In this document: one piece after another, positions 1 to 7,286 of the stretch
How the letters are laid out: each line of letters starts with the position of its first letter
Numbering within the stretch: position 1 is the first letter of the stretch
NCBI RefSeq assembly: GCF_963664965.1
Contig: NZ_OY761823.1
Span: forward strand, 2,560,001-2,624,000
Length of the DNA stretch: 64,000 bases
Origin: an uncultured Pseudodesulfovibrio sp.
GTDB lineage: Bacteria; Desulfobacterota; Desulfovibrionia; Desulfovibrionales; Desulfovibrionaceae
Reading direction: 5' to 3'
The notes under the pieces: model-generated
The model's input: the letters and a program-made list of their open reading frames with translations, nothing else
Databases searched by the model: none
Told to the model about the DNA's origin: nothing
Position numbers and translations under genes: made by a program

Positions 1-28
1 GTAGGCTTTGTGTTATCGCACAACCTAC
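1..28. repeat. Hairpin at the left edge
   Basis: An inverted repeat pairs GTAGG (1-5) with CCTAC (24-28) and TTGTG (8-12) with CACAA (19-23), leaving a 2-nt bulge. Its layout (GG, 2-nt bulge, TTGT, loop, ACAA, CC) matches the hairpin at 785-811 on the other side of the lipoprotein gene. Function unknown. Confidence 0.5.
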
Positions 29-112
29 TTTAAAGCTTGTATCAGTATATATATTTTGTTAGCTACTATCCTCTTTCGCGCTTACCAATTAACCAAAGGA
101 AAACAAGTTTTT

Positions 113-589
113 ATGATGAAGAAACTACTAACACTTCTAGTTTTCGCACTAACTGTATCGACCATGTCCGGTTGTGCTTCAATGTCTATGCTACCTAATA
201 CATCGACTGAGGCGGAACAGAAGACCTTAGCAGAAGGCGACACCGGATGGGCAAGCTACAGAGAGATCTCCAGATTCTCTGACACGACTTCTGACGAGCT
301 TATTGAAGCCGCTAAGTATGGTCTTGGATACTCAAAATTCGCTCTCACCAAAGTAGATAAAATCAATGGGGTAGTATTTGGCGAGCATGGTATGACTCTT
401 CATGATTGGAATATCATAGCCGCAGTCTATATCATTGATAAAAAGGACTGGTTCAAAGTTATTGTTGCAGCGGAAGGCTCAAAAGATATTGGCTTTTCAG
501 GTGATGCAACTGGCGGAGGATGGACTGGACAAATACTAATAGGCATGCGTGAATACTTGGATAAATACCGCATCAAACCAATTCAATAA
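113..589 (+). CDS. Small predicted lipoprotein, unknown function
   Basis: The product is about 158 residues. It opens with a Lys-rich start, a hydrophobic stretch and a lipobox ending Met-Ser-Gly-Cys, so it should be exported, cut before the Cys and lipid-anchored in the envelope. The ATG at 113 is preferred over an upstream in-frame start at 8 because it places the signal peptide at the N-terminus and has AAAGGA about 12 nt upstream. The mature part is soluble, with alternating strands and helices and a Gly-rich run near residue 135. I do not recognise the family. The gene lies between two similar hairpins (1-28 and 785-811) and is followed directly, in the same frame, by a resolvase-type helix-turn-helix remnant. 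It is probably cargo of the island. Confidence 0.75.
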   Translation: MMKKLLTLLVFALTVSTMSGCASMSMLPNTSTEAEQKTLAEGDTGWASYREISRFSDTTSDELIEAAKYGLGYSKFALTKVDKINGVVFGEHGMTLHDWNIIAAVYIIDKKDWFKVIVAAEGSKDIGFSGDATGGGWTGQILIGMREYLDKYRIKPIQ

Positions 590-715
590 GGAACTCTTGA
601 AAATGTACAGATAAGTGAGATCAAGAAGCGCATTGAGGGTGGTGAGGAGAAGAAAGCTTTGGCTCATGAGTACGGTATCAGTAGGCAGACTTTGTATCGG
701 GTGATCAAGAAATAG
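590..715 (+). pseudogene. C-terminal helix-turn-helix remnant of a resolvase/invertase
   Basis: The frame that continues after the lipoprotein's TAA (587-589) reads about 41 residues to a TAG at 713-715. It contains the typical end of short serine resolvases and invertases: a basic helix rich in Ile-Lys-Lys-Arg, then a helix-turn-helix with the pattern LAxEYGISRQTLYR. No start codon with a ribosome site and no catalytic domain are present, so this is a broken 3' end left by a rearrangement. Resolvases bind DNA with this domain while the missing N-terminal domain cuts. It belongs to a different subfamily from the remnant at 7003-7242. Confidence 0.7.
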
Positions 716-730
716 CAATATTTCTTTGTT

Positions 731-948
731 GTGCCACTGCGTGGCACTGTTCGCCTTCGGCTCACGTTTATTTTTATTGTTCTGCTGGGTGTTGTAAGTT
801 GCACAACCCAGAAAGGAAATTATCCAACAAACAGCGAAGCTGGTGATTTTGTATTGATGAGCGAAGCGAATCAATCAACGTCACCCAAACAAGTCATTTG
901 TCTGTGGTGTGCTTCACTGCGTTCGCACACTGCTCATCTTCGATGAGC
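731..948. repeat. Cluster of short hairpins
   Basis: Within about 220 bp there are perfect or near-perfect stem-loops at 731-747 (7-bp stem, 3-nt loop), 753-761, 785-811 (9 bp with a bulge), 832-842, 853-875, 907-930 and 932-948 (7-bp stem, TTC loop). The tips repeat a few short words: ACTGCGT at 731-747 and 907-930, and TTC or GAA triloops in others. No convincing gene overlaps them. From 949 to 1112 nothing further is recognisable. The cluster could be a recombination or replication-related sequence, or a small palindromic repeat family. Confidence 0.6.
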
Positions 949-1112
949 GGGATTTTCATGACATTTTCTTATTGTTTGCATTCTTCTTGTCTCTCTTCCT
1001 AATAACATACACGTTTTAGGGGGTGGGTTCGGAAGCTCTTTTCGGCAATTTTTCCAATCTTTTTTCAAAAAAGTGTATATCTGTCTGAAAACACAACAAA
1101 GTAAGACCACCT

Positions 1113-1778
1113 TTACGCAGCCACCCATTTCCCTTCGATCAGCATCGGGTAATCGCCAGCATTCAGAATACGGGTCAGCGTGGCATATTCCTTCCAGAGT
1201 TCTGCTTCCTTTGCTCGTTCGCGCCAAAGGTCTCGAATGTGATTGGTCACTGCGACATTGAGATACGTTCCAATCGTGGCTTTTTCAGAGTTAGATTTTC
1301 CCGCACTAGGATCAAATTTGGTGCTGCATTTCATGAAGACATGCGCGACCTCGCCAAAGACCTCATCAAAGGTGATGTTGCGGTCAAATTCTCTGAAGCT
1401 TTTAAAGCGATATCTGGCTTGAGAACGCACAATCTCAATGAGGTCTTCCCTTTCAGTGTTGAAAAGCGGAATATCGACATCCCCTTTGATCTTGTCAAAA
1501 TCTGATTCATTGACCTCTTTTGGGTAATGCCGAGCCTTCTTATCTCCGATCTCCTTGCGAAGTTCCAGTTCTCTCAAGGCAAACGAAAAGGCAACTTCGA
1601 GTGGGTACTCATATTTGATGCGTCGAAACACTTTCTCGTAGCTAATATTGAGGGGATACAGGCATTTGTCAGATAGGAGCTTTCGTTTCAATTGCTTGTA
1701 GATGGCAACAAAAGGACTCCAATACGAGCTGTTGTCGTCTGGCGCTTTCAGAGTGACTCCCATAGGGGCAGTGAGCAT
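1113..1778 (-). CDS. Sigma-70 region-2-like protein, phage/island type
   Basis: The product is 221 residues with a good ribosome site (GGAGG, 6 nt before the ATG). The C-terminal third (about 138-192) resembles sigma-70 region 2: an acidic-aromatic helix, then a FDPSAG turn (155-160), a Thr-Tyr-Leu element (171-173) and a basic IRDLWRERAK helix. In sigma factors this part binds the beta' coiled coil and melts the -10 element. There is no recognisable region 4 after it. The N-terminal 135 residues are unlike known sigma factors. It is the last of a leftward group of four small genes, which fits a phage-like late regulator. The sigma assignment rests on pattern only; it could also be a divergent DNA-binding protein. 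Confidence 0.5.
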   Translation of the reverse strand: MLTAPMGVTLKAPDDNSSYWSPFVAIYKQLKRKLLSDKCLYPLNISYEKVFRRIKYEYPLEVAFSFALRELELRKEIGDKKARHYPKEVNESDFDKIKGDVDIPLFNTEREDLIEIVRSQARYRFKSFREFDRNITFDEVFGEVAHVFMKCSTKFDPSAGKSNSEKATIGTYLNVAVTNHIRDLWRERAKEAELWKEYATLTRILNAGDYPMLIEGKWVAA

Positions 1779-1851
1779 ATAATTCCTCCGTTCTAATGAA
1801 GCCCCGGCGTTCTCTCATTGATCACCAGGGCTTCATTCCCGGCTTTGTGGT

Positions 1852-2007
1852 TTATTTCTGGATGACAGTGACGGTTTCGCCGTCGACGTTCAGGACGATG
1901 ACTTCGCAATCTCTGCGTGAGTAGTAGATGCCCTACTCACCATTGACGACTTCAAGCCACTCAGAATGGATTTGGGCAAGGTATTCAGTCGATTTAACCT
2001 TCAGCAT
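1852..2007 (-). pseudogene. Small reading frame interrupted by an in-frame TAG
   Basis: A start ATG (2005-2007) has GGAG 7 nt upstream and opens 24 codons. An amber TAG follows (1933-1935 on the forward strand), then 26 more sense codons, rich in beta-type residues, to a TAA. The second half keeps a protein-like composition (GIYYSRRDCEV, then a Val-rich strand). It sits between the 250-aa gene and the sigma-like gene, with 23 and 73 nt gaps, so it belongs to that operon. A nonsense mutation is the simplest reading. Readthrough or a sequencing error are the alternatives. Confidence 0.5.
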
Positions 2008-2030
2008 GAGTTGTCTCCAATAAGGCTGGG

Positions 2031-2783
2031 TTACTGTCTCAGGGCATCGCGCCGCTCACGACATTCAACGAAGAATGCCTTGAGTCCCATTCCGGCCTCG
2101 TCGGTAGGCTTAAAAGAGTCAATTTTATCGAGAACCATGTTCAACTCGACAGGGTGCGCCTCAGCATCCAGAGTAGTGGCATCAGCAAAGCTCGGTGCCT
2201 TGGCAAGCACGGCTTCATGGTCTTCGGCGTCCTCAATGCCAGCAACTTCCTCCTCATGTTCAAACCACTTCCAAAGGTGGGCCACATAGTGCCTGATGGT
2301 GTTGAGTGCCAATCCGGTGCCGAAGTGGCCGGGTTTGACCTTGGCGTATGCGATATTTTCGAGGATGCCTTCAAGGTGGTCTTCCCAACTGATTTCAATG
2401 ATGCCGTGAGGTCCACCGTAGATACAACGAAGTGGTTCAACATCGTTAAGCATGCGGTAAAGTTCACCAAGGCAATCATTCATGAACTCGCCTTCCGTGG
2501 TAAACGGCCTCCAAAGATTGCTGATGCGGCTCAAGACAAATGCGGGGCCAGCTTCGGGGGTGATGCCGTACTTGAAGAAGGAGTTACACCCGTAAGCGGG
2601 GCAGACACTATACCCGGCAGGGGCTTTGCCGTCCTCAATCGTCCAAGTGGTGCCGCATTCAAGGCACATGAGGGTGCGTTTGCCTTCATCATTGAGGCCA
2701 ATGAAGATGCTTCCCATTTTGCTCATGGCATAATTGCCGTGGTCATGCGGGGTGCCGATACGAATTTCATTCTGGATAGTCAT
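2031..2783 (-). CDS. Hypothetical protein with N-terminal zinc ribbon
   Basis: The product is 250 residues. Near the N-terminus, Cys40, Cys43, Cys61 and Cys66 form a C-x2-C...C-x4-C arrangement that should bind one zinc ion. The rest looks mostly alpha-helical and acidic (Asp/Glu-rich around 175-200), with no membrane segment. The ATG is preceded by AGGA about 7 nt upstream. The gene is second in the leftward group 3111 to 1113, after a tiny zinc-ribbon gene and before the amber-interrupted frame. Phage and plasmid genomes often carry such unnamed zinc-binding proteins. I do not recognise the family. Confidence 0.65.
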   Translation of the reverse strand: MTIQNEIRIGTPHDHGNYAMSKMGSIFIGLNDEGKRTLMCLECGTTWTIEDGKAPAGYSVCPAYGCNSFFKYGITPEAGPAFVLSRISNLWRPFTTEGEFMNDCLGELYRMLNDVEPLRCIYGGPHGIIEISWEDHLEGILENIAYAKVKPGHFGTGLALNTIRHYVAHLWKWFEHEEEVAGIEDAEDHEAVLAKAPSFADATTLDAEAHPVELNMVLDKIDSFKPTDEAGMGLKAFFVECRERRDALRQ

Positions 2784-2961
2784 ATTTAATCCTGTGCCGC
2801 CTACTGGAGACGGGCTTTCTCGCAGTAATAGTTAATAGTGCCGCCGGAGCTTTACTGCTCTTCAGTTCTGGCGGTATTCTGATCGTTAAAAGGCCGCAAG
2901 ATAAGACCCCTGAAAAAACAGGGTTTGTGAATTGCCAGCTGTTCTAGTTGGTTAAGTCAGT

Positions 2962-3111
2962 TTAGGTGTTGTTCTCTTCAATTGCTGCCAGTGCTTTCGC
3001 GTGGCAGTCGGGACAAATCCAATCGTTCTCAAGATAGACGAAATCTTCACGGTCATTCTCGACGCCGCAGTGTTCACAAGAGCTTGCCTGTTCCATAGTC
3101 ACTTCAATCAA
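2962..3111 (-). CDS. Small zinc-ribbon protein, 49 aa
   Basis: A short gene with two CxxC knuckles (Cys12/Cys15 and Cys33/Cys36), spaced as in one-zinc ribbons, and a Glu-rich tail. The start is taken as TTG at 3109-3111 because a full AAGGAG lies 7 nt upstream. An in-frame ATG five codons later has no such site. It leads the leftward phage-like group. A structural or nucleic-acid-binding role is possible, but nothing more specific can be said. Confidence 0.6.
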   Translation of the reverse strand: MIEVTMEQASSCEHCGVENDREDFVYLENDWICPDCHAKALAAIEENNT

Positions 3112-3476
3112 TTGAGTTCTCCTTCGTTAAATTAATGTGTTTTCGTCGTGGAACAATTCAACAGTTGTTTCAGATCGCAATCAACACACTGTTTTTATTG
3201 TTTTTTATTCTGATCGCAGCATATGGTTGACCACATTTTTAGTAAAAAAATATTTAGTACACCTGTCTGGATACGGGCAGCATTTCAAGGAAAGAGGTAG
3301 CTTGCCGGATCACTCGCCCCCTTCATGTTACTTATCGCGAAAGGAGTCCGTTTACCGCATGTTTTTCCGTAAGTTTTTGAAGGTTTTTTATTTTACACAT
3401 CGAAAATCGCCGCCCCGCCTCGTTTTCTGACAGTCATGGAATTAGGGATCAGATCGGCCAAGCCGGTCTAGCAAAA
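3112..3476. other. Intergenic stretch without a supported gene
   Basis: A forward reading frame of 97 codons (3137-3430) exists here but has no ribosome site and no protein-like pattern. The AT-rich part at 3150-3240 probably holds the promoter of the leftward group starting at 3111. Two copies of GATCGCA lie there about 38 bp apart. No regulator site can be named. Confidence 0.4.
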
Positions 3477-3520
3477 AGAAAAGGCCTTGGTGGACAGATA
3501 GTCTTACCAAGGCCTTTTCT
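3477..3520. terminator. Rho-independent terminator, 15-bp stem
   Basis: A perfect 15-bp stem (3477-3491 with 3506-3520) has A-rich and T-rich flanks, so it can work in both directions. It lies just after the leftward nuclease-like gene that ends at 3553. Confidence 0.8.
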
Positions 3521-3552
3521 ATAGATTCAGATGAAAAGCATTGACTCTTTTA

Positions 3553-4677
3553 TCAAACGACAACAACCCTCTTGATGATATTTTCCCACAAGTCCCAGTG
3601 GTTTTGATCAATCACGCACAACCCTTCTTCAACGTTTCCTTCTGGGCAAGACATTGACAGGGTCATTTTTTTGGTCTGGGCTTCCGCATTGTCTTTCAGT
3701 GCTGATTCAATGATTGAAGAAAACCCACCAAGATTTTTCCTGTGAGTGCAGATTTTTTCAAATTCTCTAGCGCTCACCATGAATATATCTTCCGGGTCAA
3801 GCTTGCCTTTTTCATACTCACCGCTTTCAAACTTCGCCTCAACAGAATCCTTGAGATAATAGTCCCAAGCGTCTGAAGGCGGTCCTAAAAACAAATCATC
3901 ATAGGCAACCACAATCAAAACAAACTTCCTTGTCTCGTCTTCTTCGTACAAGCGATTACTCAGTTCATGCCCTTGAAAAATTGCTTTGATCACGTTGTCT
4001 TCAAGAGCATTAGGAATCGTCTTGTTCGTCGGGTTCGCCCTAGCAATATCCGACAGCCGTATGGATTTAACCTCAACCATGATAGACAGCGAATCCTCGT
4101 GAATCAGAAAATCTGTTTGCTTTCCTCCGTATTTCCCGCTGATTTCATCTTCACGTATAAATTCTGCACCTGAGGTCCGAAGTAACTCACCTACGTAATT
4201 TTCAAAATTACTTGCAAAGTCCTGAATACCGTCTTCCCCGCTATGCCCTTTGGTGAACTCGAAAAGATTAAGACATAACGCCCGTTTGAGTAGAGTCTTT
4301 CCGTACAAGACATAGCTATCTTCTTTGACTTTAAGCATCGGATATCGAAACAAAGGCGTATGTTCGCCGAACTTCAACAAGGGATGAGCAATGACTTTAT
4401 CCTGCGCCTCAAGTTCCTCTTTCAACTCGTTTTTGGTTCTCGAAATCAACCCCAAAAAGATCTCAATTGTTTCCTCTGGAAATCCTGTTGTTTTCAAATA
4501 GAATTTGTAATCTACATAAATATTCTTTGGGTTGTTCTCCATGTATATCCATAGAGCCACCATTATCTCCAAATAGTCACTTACGGTAATACCATTCACT
4601 TCCTCAAACTTATCAATGTACTCCCCGTTGCAATGCCTGAACAAATAGCCCATACGAGCAAAATCGCCCTTGTACAT
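3553..4677 (-). CDS. PD-(D/E)XK nuclease-like protein, C-terminal part of a split gene
   Basis: The product is 374 residues. Around 157-205 it shows the arrangement of PD-(D/E)XK nucleases: a helix with Glu159, then Asp189 and, after a beta-turn, Val-Glu202-Val-Lys204. Asp, Glu and Lys are the metal-binding and catalytic residues of that fold. The ATG used here has no ribosome site. Reading upstream, the frame stays open for 26 more codons and meets the TAA that ends the 90-codon frame at 4756-5028, which is in the same phase. The two parts therefore look like one gene of about 490 codons broken by one stop. A nuclease or DNA-end-binding role, perhaps in defence, is inferred only from the fold motif. 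Confidence 0.6.
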   Translation of the reverse strand: MYKGDFARMGYLFRHCNGEYIDKFEEVNGITVSDYLEIMVALWIYMENNPKNIYVDYKFYLKTTGFPEETIEIFLGLISRTKNELKEELEAQDKVIAHPLLKFGEHTPLFRYPMLKVKEDSYVLYGKTLLKRALCLNLFEFTKGHSGEDGIQDFASNFENYVGELLRTSGAEFIREDEISGKYGGKQTDFLIHEDSLSIMVEVKSIRLSDIARANPTNKTIPNALEDNVIKAIFQGHELSNRLYEEDETRKFVLIVVAYDDLFLGPPSDAWDYYLKDSVEAKFESGEYEKGKLDPEDIFMVSAREFEKICTHRKNLGGFSSIIESALKDNAEAQTKKMTLSMSCPEGNVEEGLCVIDQNHWDLWENIIKRVVVV

Positions 4678-4755
4678 TTCATGCTGATACCAGAACTGTT
4701 TGAATAAGATTGCTGTGATATACGTCCGAAGGCCGTCCTGCTCCCAAAGAGCCTT

Positions 4756-5028
4756 TTAATAAACCCCATCTAGCTCATGCAGTTTATTATAAACAACGGC
4801 GAAAGTTTTTTCGTCTACTGATTTAACATCGTTGTTTGTTCCCGCATAGAGAACTCCCATTTTGAGAATGTCCAAAAGCAACCACGGCATAGGGTAGCCT
4901 TTAGTTATGTGATCATTGGGAGATACCTCATGCTTTCTGAGAAGCAGCGTAATTCGTGTGAGCAAATCATCTAAGTTCAACCCTTTCAAACGATTGCTGA
5001 CCCTTCTGTATTCCTTCATAAAATCCAT
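4756..5028 (-). CDS. N-terminal part of the split nuclease-like gene
   Basis: A 90-codon frame has a strong ribosome site (AGGAG, 6 nt before the ATG) and helical, Leu/Lys-rich content. Its TAA (4756-4758) is followed in the same frame by 26 open codons and then the 374-residue nuclease-like part. The good start here and the lack of one downstream suggest that this was the original N-terminus. If the stop is real, this 90-residue piece is the only part translated efficiently. It has no recognisable domain of its own. Confidence 0.55.
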   Translation of the reverse strand: MDFMKEYRRVSNRLKGLNLDDLLTRITLLLRKHEVSPNDHITKGYPMPWLLLDILKMGVLYAGTNNDVKSVDEKTFAVVYNKLHELDGVY

Positions 5029-5198
5029 GTTAAGCTCCTATTCTCAGACAAGATTTACGCCCATAGTTTCAATCGAACAATAGAGTGCTCAATACTTTCC
5101 GAGTTGGAGTCGACCGATGGGAGGTAACGCATGCACAGGAGTATGTCTCCCCCAACACTACGGCATGGTAGGAAATATTAAAAACTAAAGATTAAGCA

Positions 5199-5230
5199 AA
5201 GCCCACCCTATATATTCATAGAGCGGGCTT
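5199..5230. terminator. Terminator-like hairpin after the 481-aa lipoprotein
   Basis: AAGCCC (5199-5204) pairs with GGGCTT (5225-5230), and CTAT (5208-5211) with ATAG (5218-5221), with small mismatches. It lies 22 bp past the leftward gene ending at 5252. Confidence 0.5.
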
Positions 5231-5251
5231 CTATTGATTGCTCGGCGCAAG

Positions 5252-6697
5252 CTACACGGAGGACTTAATCAATTGGTAAAGCTCCAGAATGTCAGTAATC
5301 TTCTTTTTCTGCATACGTGGCACCGTAAAATCTTTCGTGCCTTCCTTGCCGTAAAAGCGAATAATGGACTTCTTGGATTTGCTGATCTTACTTGCAAGAC
5401 TGTACAAAGACTTGTTCAGCCCTTGGTCGGCAGTTTCCCAAATCTTATCAGAATTATCCCTATCGAACTCAATACGATTGGAGTCATATCGGTAACCATC
5501 TGCAACGACACCAAACTGGTTGATAAAAAGCCAATCGGAAGCATGGTAGGTCAACTTGAATCTTCCCCACACCTTCTTTTTTATCCTGCCGATGTAAACC
5601 GACACAGACGTTTTGTAGCCCTCACGATTGTCAATGAAGAACTTATCATCAAACTCTTTGTACTCGATATCATAATCAAGAAGGGTCTCTGCGACCTTCA
5701 CTTTGTTCTTTGTAAGAGTCGATACGAAGCGTCGAATATTGTCGAGATGGCCAGAGTATACTGTTTTCCCAGTGCTAGTCTGGTAGCTTCCATATTTTCG
5801 TTCATACGAAATCAGTTTTGTGGCTGCTCCCTCGACAAGAGGCTTGCCCACATTGTCCATTCTTTCCAAATATTCATCATACCACATCACATCTGCGATG
5901 CCGAAATTGGAGTCAATTTCTTCGTCGGTATCCACTTTATAAAAAATGCTCTCTCCAGTTTGCAGCTTGATCTCATAGTAGTTCTGGAAACTTTTCTCTA
6001 TTGGTTCATCGCTAACGATGTAACCGCGCAACATGGAATATCTACCCCAATCTTTAATCTGATTATAGCTACCGGGCTCCTTCACAAAACAATGCGCATA
6101 ATTGTCGCTCGATTTATGCACGAGAATAATTTCGACTTTACCGTTTGGATTGTAGGTTGCGGGAGGCTCATTGGTTAATGTGCCTTTTCTAATATCGTCC
6201 GTGCTGACAACGCTAGTAGTCGTTAAATCTGTCGCCATAGGTGTATATGAATCCATCGGCAAGGATTCCAACCGGGCTTTCAGTTTGGTCATTTCTTCTT
6301 GAAGCTTTTTTGTATCCCTGTGATTGCTTTGATCTATATGGTTTTCATATTCATCACCCGGATTGGTGATGAAACTTGGAGATGCGATCACCCTCACTGC
6401 TTCATGCATTTCAACCATTTTAAATTCAATATGGGCTCTTACCCTGCCATTAGATGAGAGCAATGCAATTGCGAGTGGGTTTGTCAGTTCTTTTTGAAAT
6501 ATCAAAGTATTGTTGGCAGTCGAAACTGTTATATACTCTCTCTCGACCATCATATCTTCAAATGAATCCACCATTTCTTGAGAGTATGGTCGATTAATAA
6601 GGACTTCCGGTTTACCGCTTGTGGTCGAGTGGACTACCTTTGCACAACCGGAACAAAACAACAGACAAACGATTAGAATTAGAATGTATTTACGCAT
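5252..6697 (-). CDS. Large predicted lipoprotein, unknown function
   Basis: The product is 481 residues with an N-terminal signal peptide and lipobox (Phe-Cys-Ser-Gly-Cys, Cys18), so it should be lipid-anchored in the envelope. AAGGGAG lies 7 nt before the ATG. After the signal comes a beta-rich region, then a short Lys/Glu-rich helix (about 128-146), a Thr/Ser-rich linker (about 150-175) and a long, soluble C-terminal region rich in Tyr, Lys and Asp. No catalytic motif is obvious. It stands alone between the split nuclease-like gene and a recombinase remnant, and was probably brought in with the island. I do not recognise the family. Confidence 0.7.
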   Translation of the reverse strand: MRKYILILIVCLLFCSGCAKVVHSTTSGKPEVLINRPYSQEMVDSFEDMMVEREYITVSTANNTLIFQKELTNPLAIALLSSNGRVRAHIEFKMVEMHEAVRVIASPSFITNPGDEYENHIDQSNHRDTKKLQEEMTKLKARLESLPMDSYTPMATDLTTTSVVSTDDIRKGTLTNEPPATYNPNGKVEIILVHKSSDNYAHCFVKEPGSYNQIKDWGRYSMLRGYIVSDEPIEKSFQNYYEIKLQTGESIFYKVDTDEEIDSNFGIADVMWYDEYLERMDNVGKPLVEGAATKLISYERKYGSYQTSTGKTVYSGHLDNIRRFVSTLTKNKVKVAETLLDYDIEYKEFDDKFFIDNREGYKTSVSVYIGRIKKKVWGRFKLTYHASDWLFINQFGVVADGYRYDSNRIEFDRDNSDKIWETADQGLNKSLYSLASKISKSKKSIIRFYGKEGTKDFTVPRMQKKKITDILELYQLIKSSV

Positions 6698-7002
6698 AGA
6701 TAACTCCCTTATGCCGTCTGATACATCCGACCTATCGCCAAGTCAATATACACGACAAAAACTGCTTACATGCTCATATGTCTGCCTCATTTGATACTCT
6801 TCTAACGTTTCTGCACCCTCTTTGTTTTCCAAGTCGCCCGCTAGCCCTTGTCACCCCTCAAAAAAATGCACCTTGATTTTGGTCCATTTTTGGTCCATTT
6901 TGATCAAAATTTGACGTTTTCCGGCTCCGCAAAAACCGAAACATTTCGCTGATAAATGGTTGAATATTTGGTAGTTATCACCATAGCCCCGGCAATGATG
7001 TC
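6698..7002. other. Intergenic stretch with GGTCCA repeats
   Basis: No gene is supported. Near 6878-6905 the word TTTTGGTCCA occurs twice almost back to back, followed by TTTTGATCAAAA, a small palindrome. Such repeats beside recombinase genes can be recombinase binding sites. The recombinase remnant starts just to the right. Confidence 0.35.
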
Positions 7003-7242
7003 GTGGACAGTTTCGGCTCCTATAGGCTTCCTGCATTAGCTGGCCTTGAAGTGAAGGCTATCAAAGCCAATGCCGATGCGCGGGCCGAATCGCTCAGGGC
7101 CACAGAGGACGGGATTAGGGAAACCGGGATCACATCCTTCTCCGGGAGCGCGAAGGAACTCAATGCCCAGAAGATCAAGACCGCTCGTGGTGGGAAGTGG
7201 TATCCGTCGAGTGTGAAACGTTTGATGGGGAGGTTGGGGTAA
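7003..7242 (+). pseudogene. C-terminal remnant of a serine recombinase
   Basis: About 79 codons match the end of resolvase-family recombinases. They show the run Ala-Asn-Ala-Asp-Ala-Arg-Ala-Glu, an 'I-R-E-T-G-I-T-S' helix start, 'A-K-E-L-N-A' and the familiar 'K-T-A-R-G-G-K-W-Y-P' followed by 'V-K-R-L'. The catalytic N-terminal half, with its Ser nucleophile, is absent: the frame runs upstream only to a TGA at 6961. It marks an old integration or excision event, and nothing suggests it still works. Confidence 0.75.
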
Positions 7243-7286
7243 CTCAACACATCGATGGCGTTATGGTTTGGGCTGCAAGTTATCCT

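Noticed and set aside
785-811. Integron attC site
   Set aside because: The hairpin has the right general shape, but the core sequences GTTRRRY and RYYYAAC are not present and there is no integron integrase.
3137-3430. Forward 97-codon frame in the intergenic stretch
   Set aside because: No ribosome site, unlikely composition, and it covers the probable promoter region of the leftward group.
5234-6178. Forward frame of 314 codons opposite the 481-aa lipoprotein
   Set aside because: The reverse frame has a signal peptide, a lipobox and a ribosome site. The forward one has none of these.
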